Shown here in pieces: positions 48,324 through 58,097 of a stretch of DNA of 64,000 nucleotides. A program made the translations under genes and the position numbers. The stretch covers positions 2,294,001 to 2,358,000 of the forward strand of contig NC_018398.1 of assembly GCF_000208865.1 (NCBI RefSeq), written 5' to 3'. This DNA is from Neospora caninum Liverpool. Its lineage: Eukaryota; Apicomplexa; Conoidasida; Eucoccidiorida; Sarcocystidae. The notes beneath the pieces were generated by a model that was given only the letters and a program-made list of their open reading frames with translations, was not told where the DNA came from and did not search any database. Numbering within the stretch: the stretch's first letter is position 1; each line of letters starts with the position of its first letter.

Positions 48324-51311
48324 TCAGGCTATGCAGATAATCGCGGTGTCTGCATCGCATGGATCCGTTGAAGACGGGTCAGAGAAAGAGGAAAAAACGA
48401 AGGCGACCTCCGATTTTTCTTGTGAGTCTGTTTTTGTTGCCCGCGGTTTCGCATAAAGACTTGGTTTGCGGAAACCGGTGCACAGTGGCGACGAACACCG
48501 TTGTATGCGGCTGCGCCGTTCACAGCCCCTCTCTTCCGATCCTCTCGCGCATCCCCGGTTTCTGTGTCCAGTTTGTTGTTGGCGTCTTGCTTCCGTCAGG
48601 CCAAGCGGTTTTGCCTCACCAGGAAGAAACTCCGGAGCAAGTTCGCGAAGGGTCACAGCTACCCGCCGCGAGAAGATGTGGTGCGAGCGAATTGCATGCG
48701 TCCAGGTGTATCTGCATGGGCCTTCACAAACCACCAGACTTCGACGTGGGAGCAGAACTCGGATTTCCACGCGAACCCGACCGCACTCAGACGCCAAAGA
48801 AGAAGACGATGGAAGTGAAGAAGGCCCCAAAGAGAGAGAAGGAAGTGACGATTCACGAGAGGCAGAAGAAGAAACAGAGGAGGCTGACTTTTTCGCAGAA
48901 CGGCCACAGACAGAATGGGGCGCCGATGCTGGCGAGGCCTGCAAAGCCTCCGGAGAGGCGGCTGACGAAGACGATGGAGACGGATAAGACGACGGAGACG
49001 GCGTGTCCTCGCCGTGTCGACAGAGAGAGTGAGGCCGTGCTGCCTCGAAGAGCTCGCGAGGGACGCAGAACACGGGGCTGACGAACGAGAGGATTGTCGA
49101 GGAAGCGAGCGTGAACGTCACAAGGCGAGGCCCCCACAGCCAGAAATCGTCAAAGTGCTCCTCGATATGAGAGCCGCGACTGGGGACATACTCCAGGAGG
49201 CAGAGCTCCACAGGCTGGAAGGTGCTGAGCAGCTTTTTGCGGAAAGCCTGCAGCGTCAAACGCTCGGCGCCTTGCACGCCAGCGCGTTCGACTGTACATA
49301 CACTCGAAGCGGCCACAGGAAACGGGAAAGCTCGAACAGAGCGAGAGGAGAGAGGCGGAGGCGGAGGCGACGACGGCGAGCTGGAAGGCGAGGAGCAACC
49401 GGAACGCGAGCAAGAAGAGGCGGGGGAACGTTCGTCAGGATGAAGCGCGAGAAGGCGTTTCGTGAAGGGTGGAAATCCATTGAAGAGTCCGAGCTTCAAA
49501 CGTTTCTTCTTGAAATTCACCTTGGGCCCGAAATCGATTTTCCGCCTTCCCGACTGAGACAGGGCCCAAAAGCCCTGTTCCTTGGCGCGCGTCTCTCTTC
49601 TCGGCTCGCCCTCCCCTCCGCAGGCCTCCGCTCGCGAGTCCCCTTCTCGCGCCTGCGTCTCCTCCGTGCCGCCGTCTGCCCATGCGAGAATTTCCGTCTC
49701 TTCTTGGGGCTGCAGAGCATCAGGGAGAAGAAAAACTCCAAAGGGACCGTCGCCAGGGCGCTCTCGCCTTCCAGCGACCAGCTCCGGTCTCGCGTCTGCC
49801 CCGGCCATCGGCTGCATCTCGCTCACTCCGCTCCCCCCTTGGGCCCCACAGCCACGGTCTCCACTGATGCCTGCGCCGCCGTCGCCGCACAAACCCAGAA
49901 GAGACATCAGTTCTTCTTCAAGGTTTTTCATGGACAGTCCTCTCCGTCCCGGACAAGCAGGCGCCGCAGGAGACTCAGACGGATCTCGCAGAGACGGTCG
50001 CGCGAGTATCTCTCTGCTCGCCGTGGCCTCTGCTGATCTTCTGCGGCAACTCACGGCGTGGCCCGAAGGCCTACTGGCTGCTGGGTTCTCTGTCTCTTTC
50101 CCGTCGTGGATCTTCTCCGTCGGTTGCTCCTCGCTTGGGCCTTCGTCGCGGGCGTCAGCTGCCCAGCGACATTCTCTGGACGGAGCGTCGGAGAGGACTC
50201 GTGCCACAGCTCGTGCAATCGCCTTTCTCGTGAGAACAGGGTGAGAAAAAGGCAGGGCGGCGGACGGCTGGGCCTCTGTCTTCGCCAGCGCCTCAAGAGA
50301 CGTGCCAAGCGTGCTTGGACAGTCTTGCCTGTCTGTTGCCTCGATTCGCGCGCAGATGCCGAGGCGGAGAAAGCGACAAGAGGCCGCTTCGCGCTCTTCT
50401 CTCCTTGCCCCTCTTCCTTTCTGGTCTCCGTTCCCCTCGCAGTCCGTTCCTTCGGCCTCGCCTCCTGCTTCTCCGTTTCCCCGCTCTCCGCTTCGTGTGG
50501 TCCTCGCGTCGTTCTCTTCGTTTGCGGCGAGAGCCTCTAGCCTCTCCGGTTCCGCGATTTGCCTGTGCAGCTCTTGGCACTGAGGACACCAGAGGAAATA
50601 CAAGGACAAACAGTCCCGATCTGGACCGGCCTGTTCCTCCTTCGTCGGCACTTCTGTCTGATGTGCAGCTCGCATCCCCACCGACTCTTCGCAGGACAGA
50701 GACTTCTTACGCCCGTCGCCGTCTCCCCCCTCGCTTCTCCGCGCTCCTGCGCGGCCTGCGTCGCCCGGACGGTCCTCCGCGCGCGCCTCGCGTTCTGTAC
50801 GCGACTGACGCTCGCTCCCGCCCTCAAAGTGCCTTGACGCGCGTGCGCTGCAGATGCAGCGACACTGGGAGAACGGAGGTTGGACGCGTTCTGCCCGATG
50901 CTTCGCGTCCGGGACGTCTGCTCCCTCGGCGCCGGCGCGCGTTTCCTTGAGGCCCACGGCGAGCGGCGAGGAGAGGCTACCCGAAGGCGGTTGGCCCGCG
51001 AGAGGGAACCCGCCGTGCAGGCTGCCGGTTCCCAGGAGCTCGTCAACCTTCTCGCCAGTCGCTGGTGCGCGTGCGCTTCGTGGGGGCGCGTGACTTGCCC
51101 AGGGCCCGTGCGAGAGCGACGGAGCCGTGGAGCAAAGTAAGCAACGCCGAATGCCTTTGCAGCCGCATCGAGGTCCAATTGCCGAGGAAGGTGAAGCACG
51201 GGGAGGAGAGGAAGATGAAGGAGAGGACGGGAGACAGAAGTCTGAGACAGAGGAGCGGCTCTGCGGATCTGGATGGCGCTCCGTGGCGCCTTCCGAGTGG
51301 TGACTCGCCAT
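48324..51311 (-). CDS. ALKBH4: ALKBH4-like 2-oxoglutarate/Fe(II) dioxygenase, enlarged
   Basis: AlkB-homologue 4. Human ALKBH4 is a demethylase acting on protein (actin) and possibly on nucleic acid. A single uninterrupted frame of about 995 residues compares with 302 in human. Conserved blocks come in the human order: CGCKGIRRCLLC near residue 60, then FWALSQSGRRKIDFGPKVNF, LFNGFPPFTK, FQPVELCLLEYVPSRGSHI, EEHFDDFWLWG (iron HxD at about 719-721), LVTFTLASSTILSF, VEIRVLLPRRSLVV, TWTHAIRSHH (third iron ligand at about 872) and RRVAVTLRELAPEF (2-oxoglutarate Arg). About 470 residues of Arg/Glu/Ser-rich sequence separate the Cys motif from the catalytic core, and further inserts interrupt the core. 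One insert holds CPQC. The frame stays open upstream to about 51410 but only from GTG; the ATG at 51311 is chosen. It is head-to-head with the RING gene. Confidence 0.92.
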   Translation of the reverse strand: MASHHSEGATERHPDPQSRSSVSDFCLPSSPSSSSPPRASPSSAIGPRCGCKGIRRCLLCSTAPSLSHGPWASHAPPRSARAPATGEKVDELLGTGSLHGGFPLAGQPPSGSLSSPLAVGLKETRAGAEGADVPDAKHRAERVQPPFSQCRCICSARASRHFEGGSERQSRTEREARAEDRPGDAGRAGARRSEGGDGDGRKKSLSCEESVGMRAAHQTEVPTKEEQAGPDRDCLSLYFLWCPQCQELHRQIAEPERLEALAANEENDARTTRSGERGNGEAGGEAEGTDCEGNGDQKGRGARREEREAASCRFLRLGICARIEATDRQDCPSTLGTSLEALAKTEAQPSAALPFSHPVLTRKAIARAVARVLSDAPSRECRWAADARDEGPSEEQPTEKIHDGKETENPAASRPSGHAVSCRRRSAEATASREILARPSLRDPSESPAAPACPGRRGLSMKNLEEELMSLLGLCGDGGAGISGDRGCGAQGGSGVSEMQPMAGADARPELVAGRRERPGDGPFGVFLLPDALQPQEETEILAWADGGTEETQAREGDSRAEACGGEGEPRRETRAKEQGFWALSQSGRRKIDFGPKVNFKKKRLKLGLFNGFPPFTKRLLALHPDERSPASSCSRSGCSSPSSSPSSPPPPPLSSRSVRAFPFPVAASSVCTVERAGVQGAERLTLQAFRKKLLSTFQPVELCLLEYVPSRGSHIEEHFDDFWLWGPRLVTFTLASSTILSFVSPVFCVPRELFEAARPHSLCRHGEDTPSPSSYPSPSSSSAASPEALQASPASAPHSVCGRSAKKSASSVSSSASRESSLPSLSLGPSSLPSSSSLASECGRVRVEIRVLLPRRSLVVCEGPCRYTWTHAIRSHHIFSRRVAVTLRELAPEFLPGEAKPLGLTEARRQQQTGHRNRGCARGSEERGCERRSRIQRCSSPLCTGFRKPSLYAKPRATKTDSQEKSEVAFVFSSFSDPSSTDPCDADTAIICIA

Positions 51312-53657
51312 TGCTCTCGAGGATTGTCCACGAGAACGGACGGCCCATGGAGAGACTCGAGAAGAACGAGAGAAGATTTTCGCGTGTGGGGCACAGCGCC
51401 TGGCAGACACACGAAGGCTGTCTTTTCAGAATTCTGGACTGTCCGCCGGGAAAGCCGGGGCCGCCGGTGTCCGGAGCGCGCCAGGCCCCGGACACCCCCC
51501 GGGAAACGCAGCGTGGCGGGGGACGCACGTCGGGTTCTCGTCTCCGCTCTCCTCCCTTTTCGTCCCCTTCTTGCTGGGCACAGACACTGCAGGCGCCTTC
51601 CCGTTTCCTCTCCACAACGGTCGCTGCTTGCGCGCCTCTCGCCAGCGAGTTCGAGCGGCTCGAGGAACTGTAAAAAAACGCGCAGTCCGCGTGTGCATGT
51701 GCGCTGCGAAGCGCGGAGAGAGCGAGTCTCCACGTCCTTTTCTCCTGTCTCTTTTCCCTCTGCCTTTCGCGCCCATGCCTCGCTTTCCTCGTTTTTCGCT
51801 GCGCTCTGTGTCTCCCGAGTGTTTGCTTCTGGCCGTGTTGGCCTCTGAGGTTTTTTATCTTTCGGTGCGGAAGCCGGCGGCTCTCGCGCTCGAGTCGCGG
51901 CTGCTGCGCGCGGCGGCCGACTTTTTCCCCCCCTCGCCCGCCCCGCCCGCCTCGCCCGCCTCTCGCGTGGTGAGACTTTTGGCCCTCTCTCTCCCAGCTG
52001 TCTCCTCGGAGCGGGCGGCGCCTTGAAGCTGACGCACGAACTCGGGGTATTTGAGTCGAGGCGAGCAGGATCGGGAAATCGAAAGGGAGACAGACAGGAG
52101 GGTTTCCCCGATAGACAGCCCCGAAGAGATTTTCTCCAGCGCGTTTTTTTCCGGAAAACTAGCTTTCTGGGGGCTCCGTTCGTGCCAAGCAAAACGACCG
52201 CTTCGCTTTCCTCCCCAACAGGCGGGGGGGACTTGCGAGAGCGGCTCTCTCGGCGTCTCTCTTGGACCCGTTTTGCGTTCGCGGAAACGCGCGACAGAGA
52301 GCCTCGGCGCTTTTCTCCGCTGGACGTATTCCTGGCCAGGGGGCCGTCTCTCTCCATGCATGCGGCGCACGGAAAACGGATTTCTCGCGATTTCTGTTTC
52401 TCAGCAGGTGGTGAACGCCGCGGAGTCTCTCTCTCCCGCGCGTTTTCCAGGACGCAGTTTTGCGAGCGGCGCTTCGTCGGCGGGTGTGAGGCGGCCCGGC
52501 GGGCGGCAGCCCTTGGTGGAAAGCGCACCTCGACACTTGCTTTCTAAATCGGGATTTCTTAAGGCAAAAGCCGCCCGTTTCTTTCGTGGGGCGAGCGTCG
52601 CAGGACGCGCAAAACCGCCCACGCCGGGTTGGCCCGACCGCCCCCATCGCCGGGGGAGGCCTGCGAGAGGCCGAAAAGCGAGGTGAGAAAGCGCGGAATC
52701 GCGGGTTCATCCACACACAGGAACGTCGCCGCACAGAAAGAAGAAGGAGGACGGCAAAGAGAGGCTCAGACGCCTAGATCGAGCGAGAGATAAAGATCCC
52801 GAGCGGGTTACGTAGAGATGCATCTGTAGAGATAAGAGATACGCAGAAAGAGAGGGAGAGAGATCGGGGCAGAGATGCACAGAAAGAGATCAAGATAGAG
52901 CGAGTGAGAAAAAGGCATAAAGCGAGAGAGGATCTGCACAGCAGTGCGTTTCCCGGGGCTCGGTCGTCAGATGTTTCAGGTGACTGCCGGGTCTCTTTTG
53001 CCGCCTTCCTTTTCGGTTTGAGAGCTTGGCGCGCGTTTCTGTGGGTGGCCAAGTCTCCTGGGTTCCGGTGAAGAGAGGTTGTGCTTGCGGGGTTTCCTGG
53101 TTTGATTCTCTGCGCTGTCTCGTCTCGTTTTTTCCAAGAACTGAAGAAGGAGAAGCTGTTTCGCGCAAAAGAACCGCGAGAGGTAGGCAGGCGGGCACCT
53201 TCTCTTCGCCACCCTTGTCGACACGCTTTTTAGCAGACGAAAGAAACGCGTGGTGATAGAGAGAGAGTCTCAGAGAGGAAGCTTCGGCGTGGCGCTTCCC
53301 GCGCGTCTCGACTTTGCTGATTCTCTGGCGTCGCCCCGTCGTCTCCACCCTCTTCTTCGTCTCGCTCTGGCTGTACTCCAGTCTCCGCCTCTTCTTCTCT
53401 TCTTCCTCGCCTTCTCGTGTCTCCGCCTTATCTTCTTCCGCTCTTTTTTCTGCGCTTTTCCCGAGCGTGTGAAAGGAGCACGGGCCACGAAAACGCGTCC
53501 GACTCGTGAGCGTGGAGCGTTTTTCCCCGCGTTCGATTGCGGCGAGTTCTCTCCCCCCCTGGGTCCGAAAGGCCGCCGCCGACGTCGCGATTCTCCGTCT
53601 CTTCCACGGATAGCTCATTGTTTCCTTTCTCGCGACTGCGAGGACACTTTGGCAAAC
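51312..53657. other. divergent promoter region, ALKBH4 / RING gene
   Basis: 2.3 kb between head-to-head start codons. Long open frames on both strands (for example - 52528-50537) reflect high GC content and have no domain. The part before the RING start stays open in frame but has no ATG, so it is taken as 5' leader. Confidence 0.5.
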
Positions 53658-56600
53658 ATGGAGAGCACGACCAGCGTTCCACACAACTGCGAGTTTCTCC
53701 CGCACTCGTGCAAATGCAGTCAGCAAGAGCCCTCGCTCTCTGCGCCTGGAGACGTGGAGGGAGAAGAATGCAGCCCTAGCCTCGGCTCAGCCTCTCCTTC
53801 CTCCGTCTCCTCTCCGGTCGCGTCGCGCGCCGCCTGTGCTTTCTGCCTTTCCAGCGCGTGTGCCGCTGAGCCGTGTCAGTTGGACAGGGCTCGGCAGAGG
53901 CAGGGGACGGTGGAAGACCTTGCGCTGTTTCGCGTTTTCGAGGACGAGGACCAGGATGGCGAAGGCCTGTGCGACTCCACCGTTTCGGCCGTCGCTCTGG
54001 AGGGGTGTCCCGAGTGCACGGATGCCGCCGAGGACGACGAAGCTGCTCGACGCAACGAGAGCCTCGAGATGGACGCGGCGAGCAACGGGGAAACCGAGAG
54101 TCCCGCAGCGACTTCGGGAACGGCACGTCGCGTGAGACGCGCCCGCGGAACATCTTCGTGGATTGCCTTCCGGTCGTCTGCTTCGTTAGTCTGGCCTCCC
54201 GAGATCCGAACGCAGCTCTCGTCTTCGTCGCTCGCGTCGCTGCATCACGAGGGTGATTCTGGAACTTCGAGCAGCTCTGTGTTCGACCTCCCGCCGCCTC
54301 CGGACTTTCACTTGTCCGCCCTCCTTGGTTCGCCGTGCCATTCGTTCGTCGCGTCTTGCAGATCCACCTTCTCAGCGTCTTCGACCGCTGGTGCCGAGCT
54401 GTCTGCGGAACTTCCTGACGCGCTCCCCCAGTCCCCTGCTCTCCTGTGCTCCGCTCCCTCGCTGGAAGGCCTCCTGGCGCCGCCTGCAGCGCCTTTACCG
54501 GCTCGACGCAGGCAAGACGAGGGTCGTCTCGGTGCCCGCCACCCCCGCGAAGAGACACGCAGCCCCGAGACCGGCTTCTCGCGCTTTCTTCGCCCCCGTC
54601 TCCCGAGTTGGGGTGTACGTACACCTGGCCTCGGGTGGGTCTTCTGGAGACGTCCAGAGCCCGCCGGAGTGGAAGAGCACGCGGGGCCCAGCGAGGGAAG
54701 GCGCGAGGACAGCTCGGCGCGGGGACGGCCGTCGCCTCCAGATGGAGAGGCGCCGCGAGCCGCTGCCAGGAGGGAGGAAGACCGCGCACCTCGGGCGCAG
54801 GAAGAGAGGGCCTGGCGAGAAGGGCGATCCTTGCGGCATCTCTCTTCAGGGGCTGAGAGGACCGACGTCGGCGAAGACGAGCGGTCAGGCAGTCGCCTCG
54901 ACATGTGTCGCGTGAACCTCGCACGCATCGGCTGGAAGCTCCACGCCTGTGGCCCGAACGGGACGTCTCTTCTCTTCTTCATCCTGTTCCTCTCCATGGT
55001 GTGCTTTCCTCTCGTGGTAGCAGCGCGCGTGCTCTTTCCGCCGCCGCTCGTCCCCGACTACGTCCTCGCAATCATCCCCTTCTTCTGCTTCCACTGCGAC
55101 GCCAGCCTCACCGACCCGGGGCTCAGCCGTCTGCGCCTCCCCCTCATGGCCTTGCATCTCGTGCCCCTCCTCGCTCTGCTCGGATCTGCGCTCGGGGTAA
55201 GGTCCAGAGAAAAGGGAACTGGGGGAGCGGGACTGCGAAGCGAGAAAAAGAGTTCCTGGAGCTAAGAACCGCGGGGACAGGACAGGCGCGAAAGAGAGTG
55301 AGAGCAGGGAAGGAGACGGCGAAAAAAAGAGCGGAGAGAACGGGGTGGGGGAACCCGTAGACGTTTTACCTTTCGAAGAGCGAGAAGAGCGAGAAGTCTC
55401 AGAAGAGATGCCAGGCGGTCCGAGCAGAAAGCACCTATGCGTCTTTTCGTGTGTGCAGGAAAAGAAGTCTTTTCCTCGCAACCAGCGCGCCTCCACACGG
55501 TCACTGAAACGGCCGTCGTCGCATTTCGCTCTGTGACGTGCTCTGCGTTCTTTCAGGCGACGTGGGTCTGTCACCTCGCGTGTGTCCCTTTCTTCATCGT
55601 CCTCCTCTCCCGCTGGCCCCGCGCCGCCTGCCTCGTTTGCGTGGTCGTCCAAGTGCACCTGGAACTCGTCCTGATCAGCTGCGATATCTGTCGGATTCCA
55701 GGCCAAGGTAAGTCTCCCGCTTGGCCCTTCCTTTGTCTTTCCGCTTCCGCTTTCTCTCCGCCGGCTTCATCCTGCCTTTTCTGCCTGCGTGGGCGGTCTT
55801 CCGATGGAAAGGGTTTTTCGATGGCGACTCGTCTCTGGCGGCCCAGGCAGGCGTGTCTTTGCGCTCCGCCTCCAGGTGCCGCTGTCGATTCAGAGGGCGG
55901 ACAGCGACGAGGAGTCACGCCCTGAGATCCTCGCGATGTGCTTTCCTTCGCACTTCACTTCTCCGTTTTTCGCTCGTCCCACCTCCAAGGCGGCAGCTCG
56001 AACGCGTCTTTCGTCCGCTCCCTCGCTCCTCTCTTGGTTCCCCACCCCCCCGTTCTCGCTTCTTTCCTCTCCCGGCACATCCCATCTCTTTCTCCTTCGG
56101 TTCTCCTCTCCGTTGTGCCGCTCTTCCCGCCCCTCACCCCCGTCGCTGTCTATCCTTTCCAGAGTAAAGGCCTGCTGGTCTCACTGTCCTGCGCGGCTCC
56201 AGAGCCGACACAGGCCGCACGCAGTTTCTTTTGACTCCTCTGTGGTCTGTTCTGTCTTCGCAGGAAGTCAAGGCTGGGTCCTGGGCGTCGTCGTGGCGTT
56301 GGTGGTGACGATTGTGCCTTGGATGTTCTTCCTCACAGTGAACTCTCAGCTTCCGCAATGTACCTCCGCGTCTCCACTCCCCTGTGTCATCCCGTCTGCG
56401 AGTGCCCTTCTCCTCTTCTGCATCTGTCTCCTCTGGTGTTTGACGAACGCGCTCCTCGTCTCGAACCTCTTCTCCCTCTTCCTCAACCACGCTGCCGAGG
56501 CCGCCCCGACAGTCCGCGCGAAGGAGGCGTCGCTGCTGCGACGCGCCGTCGCCGCGTCGCAGATTCGCCGGGACAGAGTCACTGTCTCGGAAGCGACGTC

Positions 56601-58097
56601 TTCCGTCTTCTTGGGCGTCTCGAAGAACGCATGGATCCGCGCCGTCGCCTGCTTCACAGCCTCGGCTCTGGGCTCATCCGTCTTCGTTTTCCTCTACGTC
56701 TTTAGAGACACTCTCCTCCCGAGGCCAGCGCGGCGGATGCGTGAGTCGAGAAGCATGTCCGTGACCAGCGGCTTGTACGGCGGCAGGCTCCACTCCATCA
56801 GCGAAGGGTTCGAGCGCGAAGAGAGTCTGGAGACCGTGGACCACGCGCCGGGGAGTCGCGCGGAGAGCCTCAGCGCGGGACACCGACCCGGCTACAGCCG
56901 CGGAGGCTCCGCCGACAGCCGCGGCGGAAGTGCGTTGTACGGCCGGAGCGTCGAACTCGTCCGCACGGGGAGTCAACGAGAGGCTGAAGGGCGCAGCTGG
57001 GAGTCCGTGGAAAGGCGAGCGAGCGACGTCGAGATAGAAGACTGGAGACAGCGAGCCGTGCGCGCTGCGGAAATCCAGCGGAGACTCAAAACCCACGTAG
57101 GTTCAGGGGAAGGAACACACAAACGAGACACCACAGCCGGGGGTGCACTCTGAACAGAAGGCGTGAGTGAATGAGACGGGGCCTTGGCAGAAGTTCCCAA
57201 GAACCAGGCAGGCACCGATACGGGTCTCCAGAACTCGACAGAGACTCGCAGACGAGAGAGAGAGAGGCGCGGAAACCGCCGTTTCCGGGGAAGGGCGAAA
57301 CCAGGAGGGGCGTGACTCTGAGGCACACAAGAGAGGGGGAATGTATCAGCGGGGGATCAGTGGCGGGTGGTTTCGCGAGGAGCCGTTGTTTGGTCAGAGA
57401 GGAGGAGAGTCTGGCGTGGAGACGAGTCGCCGCAGCGTGGCGGGATGGCTTTCCGCGAGACAACAGAGCGGCCGTAGGACGCGCCCAGATTTTCGCCATG
57501 TGCATGCGTGCGCGGGACGTCGGGAAGTGTGTCTCACGAGTTTTTTTCAAAAGCTGTGTAGAAAAAAGGGCGAAGCGTCGAGAGATTCGACCTCACACGA
57601 AGGTGCGCGCGGTCGGGAACGCGTAGGTCGGGCGAGAGACACCGAGGCCCGTGGGTTGGCGCCTCCCGTCTTCTCGAGGTCTTTTCCACGAAAGAGTTTT
57701 TTCTTCTGCTCCTGTGTCCCCTCAGCGTCTTCCCCAGACCGTGGACCCGCGCGTGTCGCCGAAAAAGAACGCATGCAATCGAGCTCTCCCGGTTCCCAGT
57801 AGCAAGGAAAAGCTTGCGTCGAGGGCAGTGCATCCGTTTGCGCACGACGCCGCGAGCGTCCCTGCGCGTCCGACACCCGACCCTTCCGTCTCTAAGGCTT
57901 CGCCCGCCTCGCCAATGTGCACCATCTGCCAAGACGCCTTGCAAGGAGGCTCTTGGGTCAGCGAGGTGCCCAGGTGTTCTCACACCTTCCACGCTGCCTG
58001 TCTCCAGTCTTGGCTTCTCCACAGAGGCACGTGCCCGAACTGCAACGCCGATTTAGGAGAGGCGCTGCTCGGCGAATCTGTGGAAGTCGTCGCCTAG
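53658..58097 (+). CDS. polytopic membrane RING-H2 finger protein (probable E3 ubiquitin ligase)
   Basis: Exons 53658-55196, 55557-55707, 56264-57096 and 57726-58097 close in phase (0, 1, 0), giving about 964 residues. The N-terminal 430 residues are Ser/Glu/Arg-rich with several Cys. From about residue 435 come roughly seven hydrophobic segments (for example SLLFFILFLSMVCFPLVVA, VLAIIPFFCF, WVLGVVVALVVTIVPWMFF, ALLLFCICLLWCLTNALL and VFVFLYVF). A Ser/Arg/Gly loop follows, then a C-terminal RING-H2 at about 906-947: CTICQD, the CSHTFHAAC core (C-x-H-x2-H-x2-C) and CPNC. The order of membrane domain followed by RING resembles membrane E3 ligases that ubiquitinate membrane or ER proteins. The ligase role is inferred from the RING. 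The first 500-odd codons sit in one exon. A dispersed palindrome at 54613 lies in the disordered part. Confidence 0.88.
54613..54624. repeat. 12-bp palindrome GTGTACGTACAC, in coding frame
   Basis: Exact copy, read as GVRTP in the disordered N-terminal half of the RING protein. This is the same peptide as the copy at 2029 in the RNA polymerase. Confidence 0.9.

Noticed and set aside
50537..52528. 663-codon open frame on -
   Set aside because: It is a shadow frame over the 5' part of ALKBH4 and its promoter, Arg/Ser-rich, with no motif and no splice support.
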